From positions 93,002,770-93,066,769 of the forward strand of contig NC_052349.1 of NCBI RefSeq assembly GCF_009727055.1: 64,000 bases of DNA, given 5' to 3'. Positions within the stretch are counted from its first letter, which is position 1. Each line of letters begins with the position of its first letter. This stretch comes from Benincasa hispida (lineage: Eukaryota; Streptophyta; Magnoliopsida; Cucurbitales; Cucurbitaceae). The translations under genes and the position numbers were made by a program. This document shows positions 23,963 to 35,905 of this stretch, piece after piece. The notes under the pieces are model-generated. The model was not told where the DNA came from and searched no databases. It saw nothing but the letters and a program-made list of their open reading frames with translations.

Positions 23963-25685
23963 TGATAACGGACAGAAATGTACGTTATTACAATGCAAAG
24001 ATATAAAATAATGTAGGATTGCGATGGTAAAAATATGTAAAATCGTGCCCAAAAGCATTAAGTTGAGAACGTTGTGATCGCATGCGCCCATTGCATTAAA
24101 GCAGCTGATTTACGTATTTTGCGCAGGAAAATGCGTTGGCACAAGGCAGAATTGCGATCTAAGGAATTTAGCGCCTGAGCGCATTAGAAGATTGCGACCA
24201 TAAAGCTATGCGATCGTCTGCGTTCACGAAGATCTGCTCAAAGAGGTGGCCGCATAAAAACGGCGCATCAAGGTGAAAGCTTAATAAATCACGATGGGAC
24301 AGAAAGCTAATGATGATCGAATCCGAATTTAGTTGACAAGCCGTTAATGACACACTGTAACAAGTACGCTCAACTTTTCGATGACAATTAATCGGCGCAT
24401 CAAATAGAGATTTAATGACATCCCATTAGTGCAATCATTTGAGAGGAAAGCTCTTCACCCTGAAGCTCTATAAATACTAGAGGCCACATTTGTTAAAGGA
24501 GTTTAGCAGTTTAGAATTTTAGAGTTCTTTTTCGCCATATACATAGAGATAATAGATATTCGTAGTCTGTAATTTTGTATACTTAGAAGGCGGAGGCGAG
24601 TGAAGAGAGAAGACGCTAGAAGATCGTTCCTGGTTAGCTCGAAAGAGTGCCGGAAGCGTTGAGAATGGAGAGAGGGTTGACTCTTGCAAAAGCAAGAACA
24701 TTCTTTTGGACAGAGTAAAGAAAAACACAGTGTAAAAGCCTCAGGAAGCAAGACATTGACACCAGGCTCACTATCTCTACTTTCCATTGTCATTATGTAT
24801 TTTGATTTTATTTATAAAATGGAATTTGCATCTTTACATCTGTTCACTCTCTTTACATTACGCATGAGTAACTAAACTTCCGAATAGGTTGAGAAGCACT
24901 CAGCTAGCATGACCTAAGATCTTTATTTTATGCGATCATTTTGTCTTACGTATGCGTCCATCACCCCTTTAGAGATATTTGAGAGAGTAGTCTAAGGAAA
25001 GAACCTAGACTTGAGAGAGCTAGGTTAGAATCTAGGCTTGAGAAAGTCATATTAGAACCGCATAAGCATGAGATAGAAACTTAGAGATAAGTTCTGCTTG
25101 CTAACATATAGAAACTTAGAGATAAGTTCTGTTTGCTAACATACATCGCATGCACCCTAGAAATAGGTTATGATAGTATGCGGTCGCCTTATGTATGTAT
25201 GTGTCATTCATCATCACATAGACAAGAATAGAGGCTTAGACATAAGTCCTATAGACATCATCGTATACATCGCATGCATTCTAAAATTAGGAGCTATAGC
25301 ATTTGCATTGAGAGATGACCTACTGTTATATGTGTGTAGCATGATCGCATAACTTGAACGCAATCTTAGGAAGTGTTAGCTAAATCCCTTCTCAACTCGT
25401 TCCCCGCATACTTATTGTAACTTTCTCTGTTATTAACTCTTTTCTCAATTCCGCTGCATAGAATTTAGACTTAACATACCAACCAACTTATTATTTTGTT
25501 TGTCACCGAAAAGGAATCAAAATTTACCAATGCATAATATCTCACTAGTTCCTATGTTCAACCCTGGGCTTATCAGGCAACCTAGTAGGATTTATACTTG
25601 GATTTTTCTAGAAAAACTTGTATGTGCAACGCATACACCACCATTGCAAAATACACCATTATTTAATCATATTCACAATGCATTA
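23963..25685 (+). mobile_element. Solo LTR B1 (TGATAACGG...TGCATTA), TSD GGGTG
   Basis: This 1723-bp element starts TGATAACGGACAGAAATG and ends CACAATGCATTA (copy B2 ends TGCATCA). Exact duplications GGGTG lie at 23958-23962 and 25686-25690. It interrupts the conserved GCGAGCGAGGGTG-TCCTATAC block of LTR A2. A TATA box CTATAAATA lies at 24468-24476. Near the 3' end is CCCAGGGTTGAACATAGG (inverse on the plus strand), a motif shared with the Tat-type LTRs. Tandem phrases such as AACTTAGAGATAAGTTCTG occur twice near 25080-25135. No coding capacity is seen. Confidence 0.85.
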
Positions 25686-26814
25686 GGGTGTCCTATACAA
25701 AGAGTTTGTATAAGACTGGACCAGAGATGACTAGACTCTGTATATAACAACGTTGATACTGGAGACTTATATCTCACCTAAACGACCATAGGTGAAACGA
25801 TCTCAATCCTAAGTGTTTTTAGGAACTCCTGCCTTTATGGGTGGTTCTTTGATTAGTATGGGTGAGAGTGGCTAGATTGCCAACTCAACATGCCTACCTT
25901 TTTGGGGACTTATCCGATCTGGGAGTTGGGAACTCAATTACACAAGATGGAATTCACTCCTTCCCCAAAGAAAGGATAAATAGATAGATTTCTCCCTTAA
26001 GAGCTGATTCTGGAGCTTGAACATAGTGGCCACAACTTCTCTTTGGAAAAGAGGACTCAGTTATAGTAGGACTATGACTTATGTTCATTAGAGGGATTAG
26101 TGGTACTTAAGAAGTTAGATGTAACTACAAGGGCATAATGATTATTGGATGAGCTGTACTTACGAGTGATCTATGAAGGGTTATCGCACTGTTGATTGGT
26201 TAAGATTGACACATAATATACATGTGGTAAGGAGAGTTTAGTTGTCGGTCTTTAATGGAGTGCTTGACAGTTAATGAATGGTGGATCCCGTGACTAAAGA
26301 GTTTAGTCAGTTATTCATGTACCATTGGAGCTTTGATCTATAGGTCTATAAGGTCTCCTTGATAGCTCAATGGATTCAAGCTGAGGATCGGTTATTGGTG
26401 TTGATTTGAGTTATTCAAATTGATAAGAGGTAGTTTGATTATATATAATATGATCGGTATGGTGTATGAGATACATCAAGTGGAGGATTAATGTAAATGA
26501 GATTTACATTAAGAGCCATGGAATAGAAAAAGAGCTATGGTTTATATGTTTCATAAGATGAAATATTAAAACTATAGATTATAAATATATTATGGTAAGT
26601 TAGTTATCATTTATATTTATAATAATATTAATTATTGGATAATTATCTCTTTTTCTCTAATAACTAATTGAGTTGGAGGTTATTAGTGGTTTCATGGTAA
26701 CCGTGAGATGAAAGGAAAAATGTTTTCCTAATTTTAGTAAGATTTGTAAAATTCTGAAATTTTGAGATTCCACTATCGGAAAGTTCTCACAGATAGTTGT
26801 CACGTAAATCAGAT

Positions 26815-26990
26815 TTACTAAGCGACGGCTTGGAGTTAGCTAAACGATCGTGGAGTATTCTTACACGATAGACTCTTAGCTAGACGATGAGCTAAATGAT
26901 CGCATAACTTTTACTAAACGATTGGGCATCAACCTATACGATAGGTTGTTTCATCTTCCACTTGCTCAATCGTTTACACGATTGTTCTTC
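26815..26990. repeat. CGATCG-type word array in solo LTR A2
   Basis: Degenerate words include TAAACGATCGTGGAG, ACACGATAGACTC, TAGACGATGAGCTAAATGATCG, AAACGATTGGGC, CTATACGATAGG, CAATCGTTTACACGATTG. Only one full CGATCG core survives. It has the same place in the LTR as the array of A1. Confidence 0.8.
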
Positions 26991-27825
26991 CTCCGATTTT
27001 CTACCTCTAACCAAGTTCACACAGAGCCCACTCTTTGGATTTGCACACCAAGAATACCAAGGTAGCCTTCTTGGTGATGTCATACTCAACTCGTCACAGT
27101 CGAGGTTTTGTAGAGGCCGTTCACGGTGTTCGGGGTGTTTGTGACCGTGGTGATCGATTAGATTGAGTTACATATGTGACCGTGCAGTGTATGGTCGTGT
27201 TGGATGAGCATTCGGTGTGTTGCTCTGTTGCTGTGATCGAACATTCGTGATACAGAAACTTAAGATGAGTCAACAAAGATTTGTTGATTATCGTCCTTGA
27301 TCTGTAGTAAAACATGCTGTAATTTCGTTTTATGCATAACTATATTTCTGTTTGTGATTGTAATTGTAATGTTCATATACGATTGAAATTTAGAAAAGAT
27401 CCCTCTACTGTCATGAAATCCTCTGTCTGATTTCCTTAAAACTTTGGATGAATCAGAGTTAGAATCCTAGGCAGCTAAATTTCTAACGGGAAATTCAAGC
27501 GGACAACACTTTCAGAGCGTTGTGACGTTCTAACAGCATTGCGATGCTATGTGTTTTTTATAATTAGGGGCATTCTGCCTTACAACGCCAAGCATGTGGC
27601 ATAGGGATTGTGCACTGTCCGCGAAGGGCAAAATGGACATTCTTAGCTCTTTCTTCCCAGTTAATGCAATTAAGCTCCATTTCGACTCGCTTTAACTTAT
27701 TTCATCATAAGCCTGTTCTACCTCTTAGGTACTCAAAAACTTACAAAAATAGCCAAATCAACTTGTAAAATCTAGGAACAATCTTGAATTAAGAAGAGCA
27801 AGATAAAAAAATTTCCACACTATCA

Positions 27826-27840
27826 AATACCCCCAATTTA
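27826..27840 (-). promoter_or_regulatory. Polypurine tract of the Gypsy element
   Basis: On the minus strand AAATTGGGGGTATT lies directly before the LTR start TGATAGTGTGG. That is where plus-strand DNA synthesis of a Gypsy element is primed. It fixes the element's minus orientation. Confidence 0.75.
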
Positions 27841-27951
27841 ATTCTTGATCATCCTCGAGCAAGGTAGAATAAAACACACAATCATACAATATAATGCTCA
27901 GTCAAGTTGCATGGTTCGTTACTTAAAGTCCTCAAAAGTCTCATAAGATTT

Positions 27952-29850
27952 TGAAGGAACTCTAAATCTAGGAGACCATGAATGGAAGCAAATCGTTCCA
28001 AATCCCATTGTGAAAGAACATACATATTTACAATCAATCAGAACAGTTATGCATTAAGGATAAAATTACAGCATGCTTCTAAAGAAAAAAACAAGGGATC
28101 GAGTAAGATACCTTTGAAGAACTCTTTCTTCTAGTATTTCCTCGATCTAACACCAATGCATCCAACAACACGAATGCAATGATCAAACCCAACAAATAGC
28201 ACGAATTGGCAAATTCTCGATCACAATTGAGTAAAACTCGATCCTCGACCCTCGAATGAAAACTCAACACTACCACTTGGTTATCTTGGTATTCTCAGTG
28301 TGAGAATCCAGGAAGAGGGAAAGAGGAACTAGACGATTGAGTAGCGACAAAAGGAATAACCTATCGATTAGACTTGAGTACTCGATCGTTTGGTAACGAG
28401 TAATTATCGTATAAAAAAACTCAATCGATCATTTACTCTCTCAGCAACCTATCGTATAACTTGCTTCACGTATCGTGGAATGAATAATGAAAACAACACT
28501 TTTTCTTCTTTATCCACCAGTTGCCATAAACTGACTAAAACCACCCACTAAGGTGGTTATTGGAGAAAACTGAAATCAATTATAAGATAATTTAATTATT
28601 ATAAATAAATATAATAACTAATTTATCATATTATTTTATAATTATAGTTTTAATATACATCATATGTACATATATAAACTATAGTTCTTTTCTCCCTTTA
28701 TGACATTTAATATAAATCAATATTATAATTAATTTCTCCATCAAATAATGTATCAAAACATTATATCAATTATATCACATATAATTGAATTAATTGAATT
28801 ATAATAATATAATCAAATTCCATCTTGTTAATTTGAACACTTCAAATTAACCCAAAAACTGATTCTCACATGAATCATTGAGCTACCAAGGGGACCTTAT
28901 GGACCTGTAGTTTGAAGCTCCAACGGTACGTGAATAACTGACTAACACTTTTAATTACAATATCCACCATCCGTTAACTGTCGAGCACTCCACTAAAGAC
29001 CGACAACTGCATTCTTTGCACTACAGATATATTTATGTGTCCATCGGATATAACCAATCAATAGTACAATGACCTTTCACAAATCGCTCGTAAGTACAAC
29101 TAGATCAATTTACCGTTTTGCCCCTGTAGTTACATCTAACTCCTTAAGTACCACTGATTCCTCTAATGAACAATACATCATAGTCCCACTATGATTAAAC
29201 CCTTCTCGAGCCAAGAGAAGGTGTGGCCCACATTGTTCAAGCCTTGGAATTATCCCTTAAGGGAGTAATTTATCTACTTACCCATGATCTGGCCACTCAC
29301 ACCCATGCAAATCAAAGAACCGCCCTCATAGTCAGAAGTTCACAACTCACTCAGAATTAAGGTCATGTTACCTATGGTCATCCCAGTGAAATGAAAGTCT
29401 TTTTCATGAACGACGTTATATAACGAGACTAAACATTTTGTGGTCCAGTCTTATACAAACTCCTTTGTATAGAGCATCCCCGCTCACATGTCTAATACAC
29501 GATGATCAGGATCAAATCATTTGTAGCACTTTACAACACTTGTAACACCTATAAAACGGGCCACACTCGTAGTGTCACTACGATAAGGTTTTCCTCCTTT
29601 ATTCATATACTACAGACCATTTAGGTTATCACTTAAAGCACGATCCACTTGTATGTTTCCATATACATGCTTAAGTTACAACGATAACCAGGGATCTTAG
29701 TTTATTGGTTTGTGGTTAATGCAACTAAAATATCTTATATTTCATAGACTGAAGTGTGAATAAAATATCTTATATTATAATCACAAAATTGTTTGTTCAT
29801 ACAAATGTTTACAAACTACAGGACCCTACGAGATTTAGGGCATGAACCCA
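27952..29850 (-). mobile_element. Copia solo LTR A5, near-TSD GATTT/AATTT
   Basis: On the minus strand the LTR starts TGGGTTCATGCCCTAAATCTCG (29850 downward) and ends at TGAAGGAAC (27952). Flanking words GATTT (27947-27951) and AATTT (29851-29855) match at 4 of 5. Its length is 1899 bp. Blocks common to the other A LTRs are present, for instance GACTAAACATTTTGTGGTCC and CCGTTAACTGTCGAGCACTCC. It lies in the non-coding tail of the Gypsy element. The array is at 28330-28480. Confidence 0.8.
28330..28480. repeat. CGATCG-type word array in solo LTR A5
   Basis: Words are degenerate: ACTAGACGATTGAG, CTATCGATTAGAC, TACTCGATCGTTTGG, TTATCGTATAAA, CAATCGATCATTTAC, CCTATCGTATAAC, CGTATCGTGG. It sits in the same LTR position as in its relatives. 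Confidence 0.7.
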
Positions 29851-31054
29851 AATTTAATTTGCACTCAACAATGAAATCAATTCATAACTTGTCAATGAAG
29901 TATAATTTAAAACCAAATCTAAACTTATTCATGCAAGAGTGAGTCCAAAGCCCTTTTAATTAAGTCCTAGCAACTTGAAATGGTTTTAAATAACTCTTAA
30001 TTTGTTTTCCCTTACAGTGGCTCATGCACTAATTATCAAGTGCCAAAAAAAAACAAAAAAAAAAAAACAAAAAACAAGGCAGTAATATGTTAGCTAAGGT
30101 GCCTGAAATTAAACTTTAGGGCCCTAAACTTTCATTTATTTTACCTAGGGGCTACTTTCATACAATATTGTAGGGAGCTATACTCACTATTTTCTTGTGA
30201 GTGTCCTAGCTAATCACAGTAAAGGTAGTTTTTCTACCCCTATTCATGCATAATATTACAAGTTCAATTTCCTCTTTTTTATGATATTTTCTTTTTAGTG
30301 TAACATTTTATCAGCTGATTTTAAGTAGGCATATAAATCATTTTTACTCCTGGTTATTACTATAACCTATCATGTAAACACTATCTAGTCTATAAGGCCT
30401 TTTGAAGTGACAACAAAAATACAAGTTAAGTAACAAAAATTCTAAGCATGCAAGACCTAATATAAGTAGACAAAGGACTAAACATGCATGAAAAGTAAGA
30501 TTTTTTTTAAAAAAAAAAGGGCTAAAAATCATGATTATTCATCTAAAAAATCATTTTATGCAAGAAAAATCATAAGGGAGTGTGTCATCAATTAATCATA
30601 ATAACGAGCCACACAAATATGAGCAATCATACATGTAACATAAATAGCCTGAGCTTAGATACTAAAGGGCTCCAGCCAGAGCACAAACATCCCTCACCCC
30701 CAACTTAAAATCTCACATTTTTTCTAATGTGATAAAGAAAAGAAAACAATGGACAAAACTAAAATGAAAATAGGATGTCTTCTAGAAAATTATGGCACAT
30801 TGGATGGTGACGATATTTGGCTTATAAAAATATAATCCACTCCGTCTTCTCTAGGACAACAAAACCTATATATCAAGAAAAATGGAATGAATTAAGCTCA
30901 ATAAAACATAAAAATAAACAAAAAAAAAAACTTATACTAAGAAAGTAATGAAGAATGCAAATCCTAGCTGCCTCTAGATAGTGCAACTTTTTAAGGTCAT
31001 TACGCTCGACTTGACTCGACTTCATCATCCATATCTATCATTGATTGCTGAATC

Positions 31055-31677
31055 TAGGGATGACAAAATTTCCCGTAGGGTCAGGTCCTCAACTCGATCA
31101 GGGCGGGGAATCCCGGTTTGACAGGTACGGCGATCAAATCGGGGATTCAAATCGAGTTTCCAATCATGGGTGAGTCGGGGCCAGGGAGAGGATCCCCGCC
31201 TCGTCCTCGACCCTGACGCTGACCTTGATCCCCGCCCCTGTCCCTATTTCTTTTATATATATATACACACACACACATACATACATATATATACTACTAA
31301 AACAGTACCTGAAAAGCTACTGTTTCAATTTTTTTTTTTTAATTTTCTAATATAATGAATTTAATTTTTATTACTTTCTAATAAAAAAAAACATTAAAAT
31401 ATTTTTTTAATTGTTAATTTAAACAAATATATGTAACAATACTAATTTCTTACATAAAATTTACAATTTCAATATAAATACTAAATTTTGTTAATTTTAA
31501 ATAATAAAAATAATAAAATAAAAAGCAGGAATTTTCCCCCACGGGGACCCGAATCCCCGTACGGGGATTCCCTGACCCCAACCCGACTCCCAAAATGGGG
31601 AATGAGGCGAGGATGAAGATTAAAAATCCCCACATGGACAGGGATGGGGAATGCATCTCCGACCCCATGTCATCCTA
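31055..31677. mobile_element. hAT-type MITE with GC-rich arms, near-TSD of 8 bp
   Basis: The ends are TAGGGATGACA (31055) and TGTCATCCTA (31677), a terminal inverted repeat of the TAGGGRTGRCA kind seen in plant hAT MITEs. Flanking 8-mers GCTGAATC (31047-31054) and ACCGAATC (31678-31685) match at 6 of 8, the length expected of hAT duplications. The outer parts are strikingly GC-rich for this window (CCCCGCCCCTGTCCC and CCCCCACGGGGACCC), around an AT-rich core with a (TA)n-(CA)n run near 31254-31290. A perfect 20-base palindrome lies at 31551-31570. There is no coding capacity. Confidence 0.85.
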
Positions 31678-31723
31678 ACCGAATCACCGTCTTCCACCCC
31701 AAGTTAAGATGTTTGCCACTATC

Positions 31724-32656
31724 TTAAAGAAGAATAGAACTAAAGAATATAGGATAAGTGGTAGTGGGAGTGTAAGAAACAAAAAAGAATTTCAAACTTT
31801 TCTCGTGGCTAAGAGTTAAGGACCCTTTATCTATATCAATAATAACATTAACAATCTTTAAGAAGGGTCGACCAAACAACACAGATAATTCTAAAGAAAG
31901 GGAGCCAATATTCATATTAATTACATAAAAATAAAAAGAAAAAGTTAGGTCATTAACCCCAATAAGAATATCTTTCACTAAACCAACTGGCCTAACCAAA
32001 AGATGGTTAGCTAAATGCACCAGAATATCAATAGAGTGCTGGATGTGGGACTGAAACTCAAAATAAATAGAAGCAAGCACTATGTTTATGACAAACCCTA
32101 GATCTAACATGACATGCTCAAATTTTCTAATGCCTATCAGATAGTGCATAGAAAACATACTTGGGTCATCTTACTTAACAAGAAGATTACTTGAAAAGAA
32201 TATCTCCTATCTAACCTCTTCTTCTTTTTCCTTCTTTAAGATCTCTACCCAAACCTTCTTTCCTTTATAGTAGGGCTCCAACCACCAGAAAGATTGTATA
32301 GAATGCACGTTTTCCTCTTGTGCAACTTCCTTAGCAATAACCAACCTGCTAAGGAAAGGAGTAACAGGAATATACAAATTTAAATTCAAAGGCAGATTAA
32401 AACTTACCCTGTGTCTTCTGGGCGGGCTAGTCATCTTTTCCTCAACATCCTCTATACTCACTACCTCAACTGGTTCAATCACAGGCTTAGCAATAGACAT
32501 TCGAAAGCTCTCTATGCAGCTAATAGTGAAGATGGCATTGACATTACGTACATTGGACATAGGCTGGGAAGAAAACTTCCCATACTGGGTGTCTAGCCTA
32601 CTGACCGCGTCGAAGCCATATTCTGCATATGCATAGAGATGGTCTACTGAAACCAC
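31724..32656 (-). pseudogene. Gypsy (Tat/Athila-like) protease and gag C-terminus remnant
   Basis: The frame at 31724-32158 carries KFEHVMLDLGFVINIVLASI and VLFGRPFLKIVNVIIDIDKG. In Athila/Tat elements these read like DLGASIN...LLGRPFLKTARTKIDV: the retroviral-type aspartic protease, with its active-site Asp in the DLG. The frame at 32207-32656 lies upstream and probably covers the gag-protease linker. Beyond the protease no reverse transcriptase follows. The hAT MITE at 31055-31677 lies just downstream. The two parts are in separate frames, so the gene is not functional as it stands. Confidence 0.75.
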
Positions 32657-33068
32657 TTCTGGCTCTGTTTGATCTACATGGTAGACTCTGCTAAACTCTT
32701 CACCATGTTCTCTAAATGCATACTTGAGCTGCTCTGACCTTGGCTTCCCTAATTGCCCTAATGGTTGTAGTTGTACGTCCGTCCACCTTGTTGATTACTA
32801 GCGTAGTTCACCTTAACTACAAGCTCTTGAGACTGTGCATTTGCAGAAAAAACTTGTTTCACAAGAGTAGATAATTCAACAAGTTCAGCTCTAAGTTCAC
32901 TTACCTCTTGTGAAGATGTAAATGACTAGTGATGTTATTTCGAGTCCCGGATTGTTGGTTATTTTCAGCTATGGTGAAAATACGCTCCTTAGCCTCATAG
33001 GGAGTTTTATTAACCAAAGTACCACTTGCAACTGCATCGATATTTCTTTTATCCTACTACAGTAATCC

Positions 33069-35131
33069 TATTGGAATTGGTGTCCTAATTCTCCCAGAGT
33101 CTCGTAGTTTGTAAACTGTACACATTGTTATGAATAAAATAAGAGTTATTTTATTTTGCATTTACTCATATCCAATAAACAAAGCTCCATGGTTATTGTA
33201 TGAAAACTTAAACATGTATATGAGATATACAAGTGGACCATGCCTTAAGTGATAACCTAAAAATATCTGTAGTATAAGAATTAAGGAGGGATACCTGATC
33301 CTAGTGACACTACACATACGACCCGCTTTGTAGAGGTTTACAAGTGTTGTGAACTACTACAGGTAGTTGATCCTGACCATTCATATGGAGACATGCGAGC
33401 GGGAGTGTCCTATACAAAAAGTTTGTATAAGATCGAACCACGAGATGACTAGTCTCTTTATATAACGTTATTGATATTTGAGACTTACATCTCACCTAAA
33501 TGACCATAGGTGACATGACCTTAATCCTGAGTGTTTTGGGAACTCCTGCCTTTGAGGGCGATCACTTGATTAGTATGGGTGAGAGTGGCCAGATTGTCAA
33601 CTCAACATGCCTACCTTTTTGGAGATTTGTTTGATTTGGGAGTTGGAAACTTAGTTACACAAGATGGAATTCACTCATTCCCTGAAGCAGGAGTAAGTAT
33701 CTTAAAGGCTAATTCTGGGTCTTGAACATAGTGGCCACAACCTCTCTTTGGAAGAAAAGACTCAGTCATAGTAGGACTATGACTTATGTTCATTAGATGG
33801 ATCAGTGGTACTTAAAGAGTTAGATGTAACTACAGGGGCATAATGGTAAATTAGCCCAGCTATACTTACGAGCGATCTATGAAGGGTTATCACACTGTTG
33901 ATTGACTGATATGGACACAAAATATATCTATAGTAAGGAGAATGCAATTGTCGGTCTTTAGTGGAGTGCCCGATAGTTAATGGATGGTGGATCCCGTGAC
34001 TAAAGAGCTTAGTCAGTTATTCACGTACCATTGAAGCTTCAAGCTACAGGTCCATAAGGTCCCCTTGGTAGCTCAATGGATTCAAGTTAAGAATCAGCTC
34101 TTGGGGTTGATTTAAAATGTTCAAATTGACAAGAGAAAATTCGATTATATATGATATAATTGGTGTGATGTATGAGATACATCAAGTGGAGGATTAATGT
34201 AAATGTGATTTTCATTAAGTACCATAAATTAGAAAAAGAACTATGGTTTATGTGTTTTATGAGATGAAATATTAAAACTATAGGTTATAAATATAATATG
34301 TCAGTTGGTTATCATATATATTTATAATAATATTAATTATTGGATAATTATCTCTTTTTCTCTAATAACCAATTGAGTGGGAGGTTATTGGTGATTTTAT
34401 GGTAACCGTGAGATAAAAGAAAAAATGTTTCTAAAATTAGAAGAGTTTCTTAATTCGGAAAGAAACTCACGAATTGCTATCAAGTGAAATCATTTCACTA
34501 AACGATAGCTAGTAGAGAGACTAAGTGATCATGGAGTGTCACTATACGATAGTCCACTCAGTTGGTCGTAGCTAAACGATCCCAGGGCATTGTCTATATG
34601 ATAGGCTGTCTTCTTCTACACGATTGAGCATTCGTCTATACGATAGACACTTCTCATCTCCCACTTGCTCAATCATCTAAGGTTGTTATTCCTCTAGTCT
34701 CTTCCTCTAACCAAGTCCATACAGAGCCCACACTTTTGGATTCTCACATTGAGAATACCAAGGTAACCATTGTGGTGGTGTCTTCACTCAGCTCGATTGA
34801 GTTCGAGTTTTTAGAGGCCATTCATTGTGTGTTCGCATTGTTCGTGTGGTGGTTGCTGTTGATCGTACTGTGTTTCGGTCGTTGTGTTTGAGCATTCGTG
34901 TATTGTTGTCTTGGAGACTGAACGAGCGTTCGTGATCGAGGGAGTTTGAAGATTGAGTCTTCAAAGGTATGATACTTTATCCCTTGATTATATTAAAACA
35001 TGTTGTAATTTCGTATGTGCATGACCTGTTAGTTTCCGTTTCTTGACTGTAATTGTTAGTGTTCAATTTCGAATAGAATTTGGAACGATCCTTCCGCTGC
35101 TCATGGAAATACTCATGTCTAATTTCCTTCA
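33069..35131 (+). mobile_element. Copia solo LTR A4, near-TSD AATCC/AATCT
   Basis: This 2063-bp LTR starts TATTGGAATTGGTGTCC and ends TAATTTCCTTCA. Flanks AATCC (33064-33068) and AATCT (35132-35136) match at 4 of 5. It belongs to the same subfamily as A2 and A3. The word array is at 34495-34680. It interrupts the Gypsy gag core, which dates it after the Gypsy insertion. Confidence 0.85.
34495..34680. repeat. CGATCG-type word array in solo LTR A4
   Basis: Words are TAAACGATAGC, AGTGATCATGGAG, CTATACGATAGTCC, TAAACGATCCC, TATATGATAGG, ACACGATTGAGC, CTATACGATAGAC. All full CGATCG cores have decayed, mostly by changes at the CG positions. Confidence 0.75.
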
Positions 35132-35882
35132 AATCTCTCATAGAAATAATAGATCAAGAGATGGTTAGAGATCTGATGATTAGGAAAACCAGCAAAGAGG
35201 CACTTGAATCTCTCCCAATACTCATAAAGAGGCTCTCCATGCCCTTATACAATATTGTATATCTTCTTCCTAATCCTGGTGGCACGAGATGTTGGGATGA
35301 ATTTTTATAGAAACTTCTTCTTCATATCAGTCAAGGTGATGATGCACCTTGATGGCAGATAATAAAGCTAGTCCTTCGCATCATCCTTAAGAGAGAATGG
35401 AAGGCTCGTAAATTAAGTTTCTCTTCAGTTACACCATAGGTGCGCATTCCACTACACACAATGTGGAAGTCCTTTAGGTGCTTGTGTGGATCCTCCCATG
35501 CATTTCCAGAAAATGAAGGCAGTAAGTGAATAAGACCAGTTTAAGCTTAAAAGTACCTATGGTCTCAGGATAAGTAATGCAAAGGACTAATGGGTCAAGT
35601 TTAGGGCCATGAGGTCCCTCAATGTATGCTCTTATGCAATTGTCGTGATTATCTCTTCCTCTTCTTCTTCAAAAATGTTTTTCCTCATATGTGCCTTCTG
35701 CACTGATATATTCTTCTTTAGCTCTTTGCTCCCTAGCCTCCCTTCTATGTTGCCTTTCTTCCCTTCCTAATTATGTAAAATACAATAATGAACTAGGATC
35801 CTGAGAGGATCGGGTCATATACGGATAGAGGAAACATAAGAATGATAAATGAACTGTAAACCTTTTAAGAGAAAACTGCTTG

Positions 35883-35904
35883 GTTTTCCGATAATGATGC
35901 AATT
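35883..35904 (-). promoter_or_regulatory. Primer binding site of the Gypsy element (tRNA-Asp type, decayed)
   Basis: Directly inside the 5' LTR the minus strand reads TTGCATCATTATCGGAAAACC. The usual Athila/Tat primer site, complementary to tRNA-Asp, is like TGGCGCCGTTGCCGGGGA. Most differences are transitions (G to A and C to T), as expected after deamination of methylated cytosines. Confidence 0.65.
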
Positions 35905-35905
35905 T

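Larger units (their letters stand above)
23622..27438 (+). mobile_element. Copia solo LTR A2 carrying a nested LTR, near-TSD GAACT/AAACT
   Basis: It starts TATTGGGATTGGTGTTC (family form TGTTGG) and ends GTCTGATTTCCTTA. Flanking words GAACT (23617-23621) and AAACT (27439-27443) match at 4 of 5. A family B solo LTR (23963-25685) splits it; without that the length is about 2.09 kb, like its relatives at 33069-35131 and 43142-45211. Blocks such as GTGACACTACGGATACGGCCCG, TGTCGGTCTTTAATGGAGTG and TAAGGTCTCCTTGATAGCTC are shared. The CGATCG-type array is at 26815-26990. No internal region remains. Confidence 0.85.
22773..27825 (-). repeat. 3' LTR of the Gypsy element (split)
   Basis: The pieces are 22773-23621 and about 27439-27825, about 1.23 kb in total. 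They match the 5' LTR at 35906-37174 along their length. Examples are GAAAGCCTAGCTTGRGTT, TCGAATTCTCATTAYCGGA, GAAAAACATGAAAACTCAAT and CTTAGCCCATAATATTCAT. A solo LTR (23622-27438) splits it. The outer end reads TGGTCGCATGAAATTTG and the inner end CACTATCA. Confidence 0.9.
27841..31046 (-). other. Non-coding 3' part of the Gypsy element
   Basis: Between polypurine tract and protease there is no reverse transcriptase, RNase H or integrase signal on the minus strand. A solo LTR (27952-29850) lies inside. The remainder (29856-31046) is AT-rich, with an A-rich run near 30046-30075 and phrases such as CCCTCACCCCCAACTTAAAA, typical of the non-coding tail of Athila/Tat elements. I see no gene here. 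Confidence 0.7.
32690..35660 (-). pseudogene. Gypsy (Tat/Athila-like) gag remnant, split by a solo LTR
   Basis: On the minus strand 35660-35132 encodes the conserved Athila/Tat gag core: KDWLYYLPSRCITTLTDM, then a stop, FIPTSRATRIRKKIYNIV, a stop, HGEPLYEYWERFKCLFAG and HQISNHLLIYYFYER. The solo LTR 33069-35131 interrupts it there. After the LTR (33063 downward) the frame resumes with GTLVNKTPYEAKERIFTIAE, matching the family form GGALVDKTP. Removing the LTR and one duplication keeps the frame through the join. In-frame stops show decay before or after the insertion. Confidence 0.85.
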
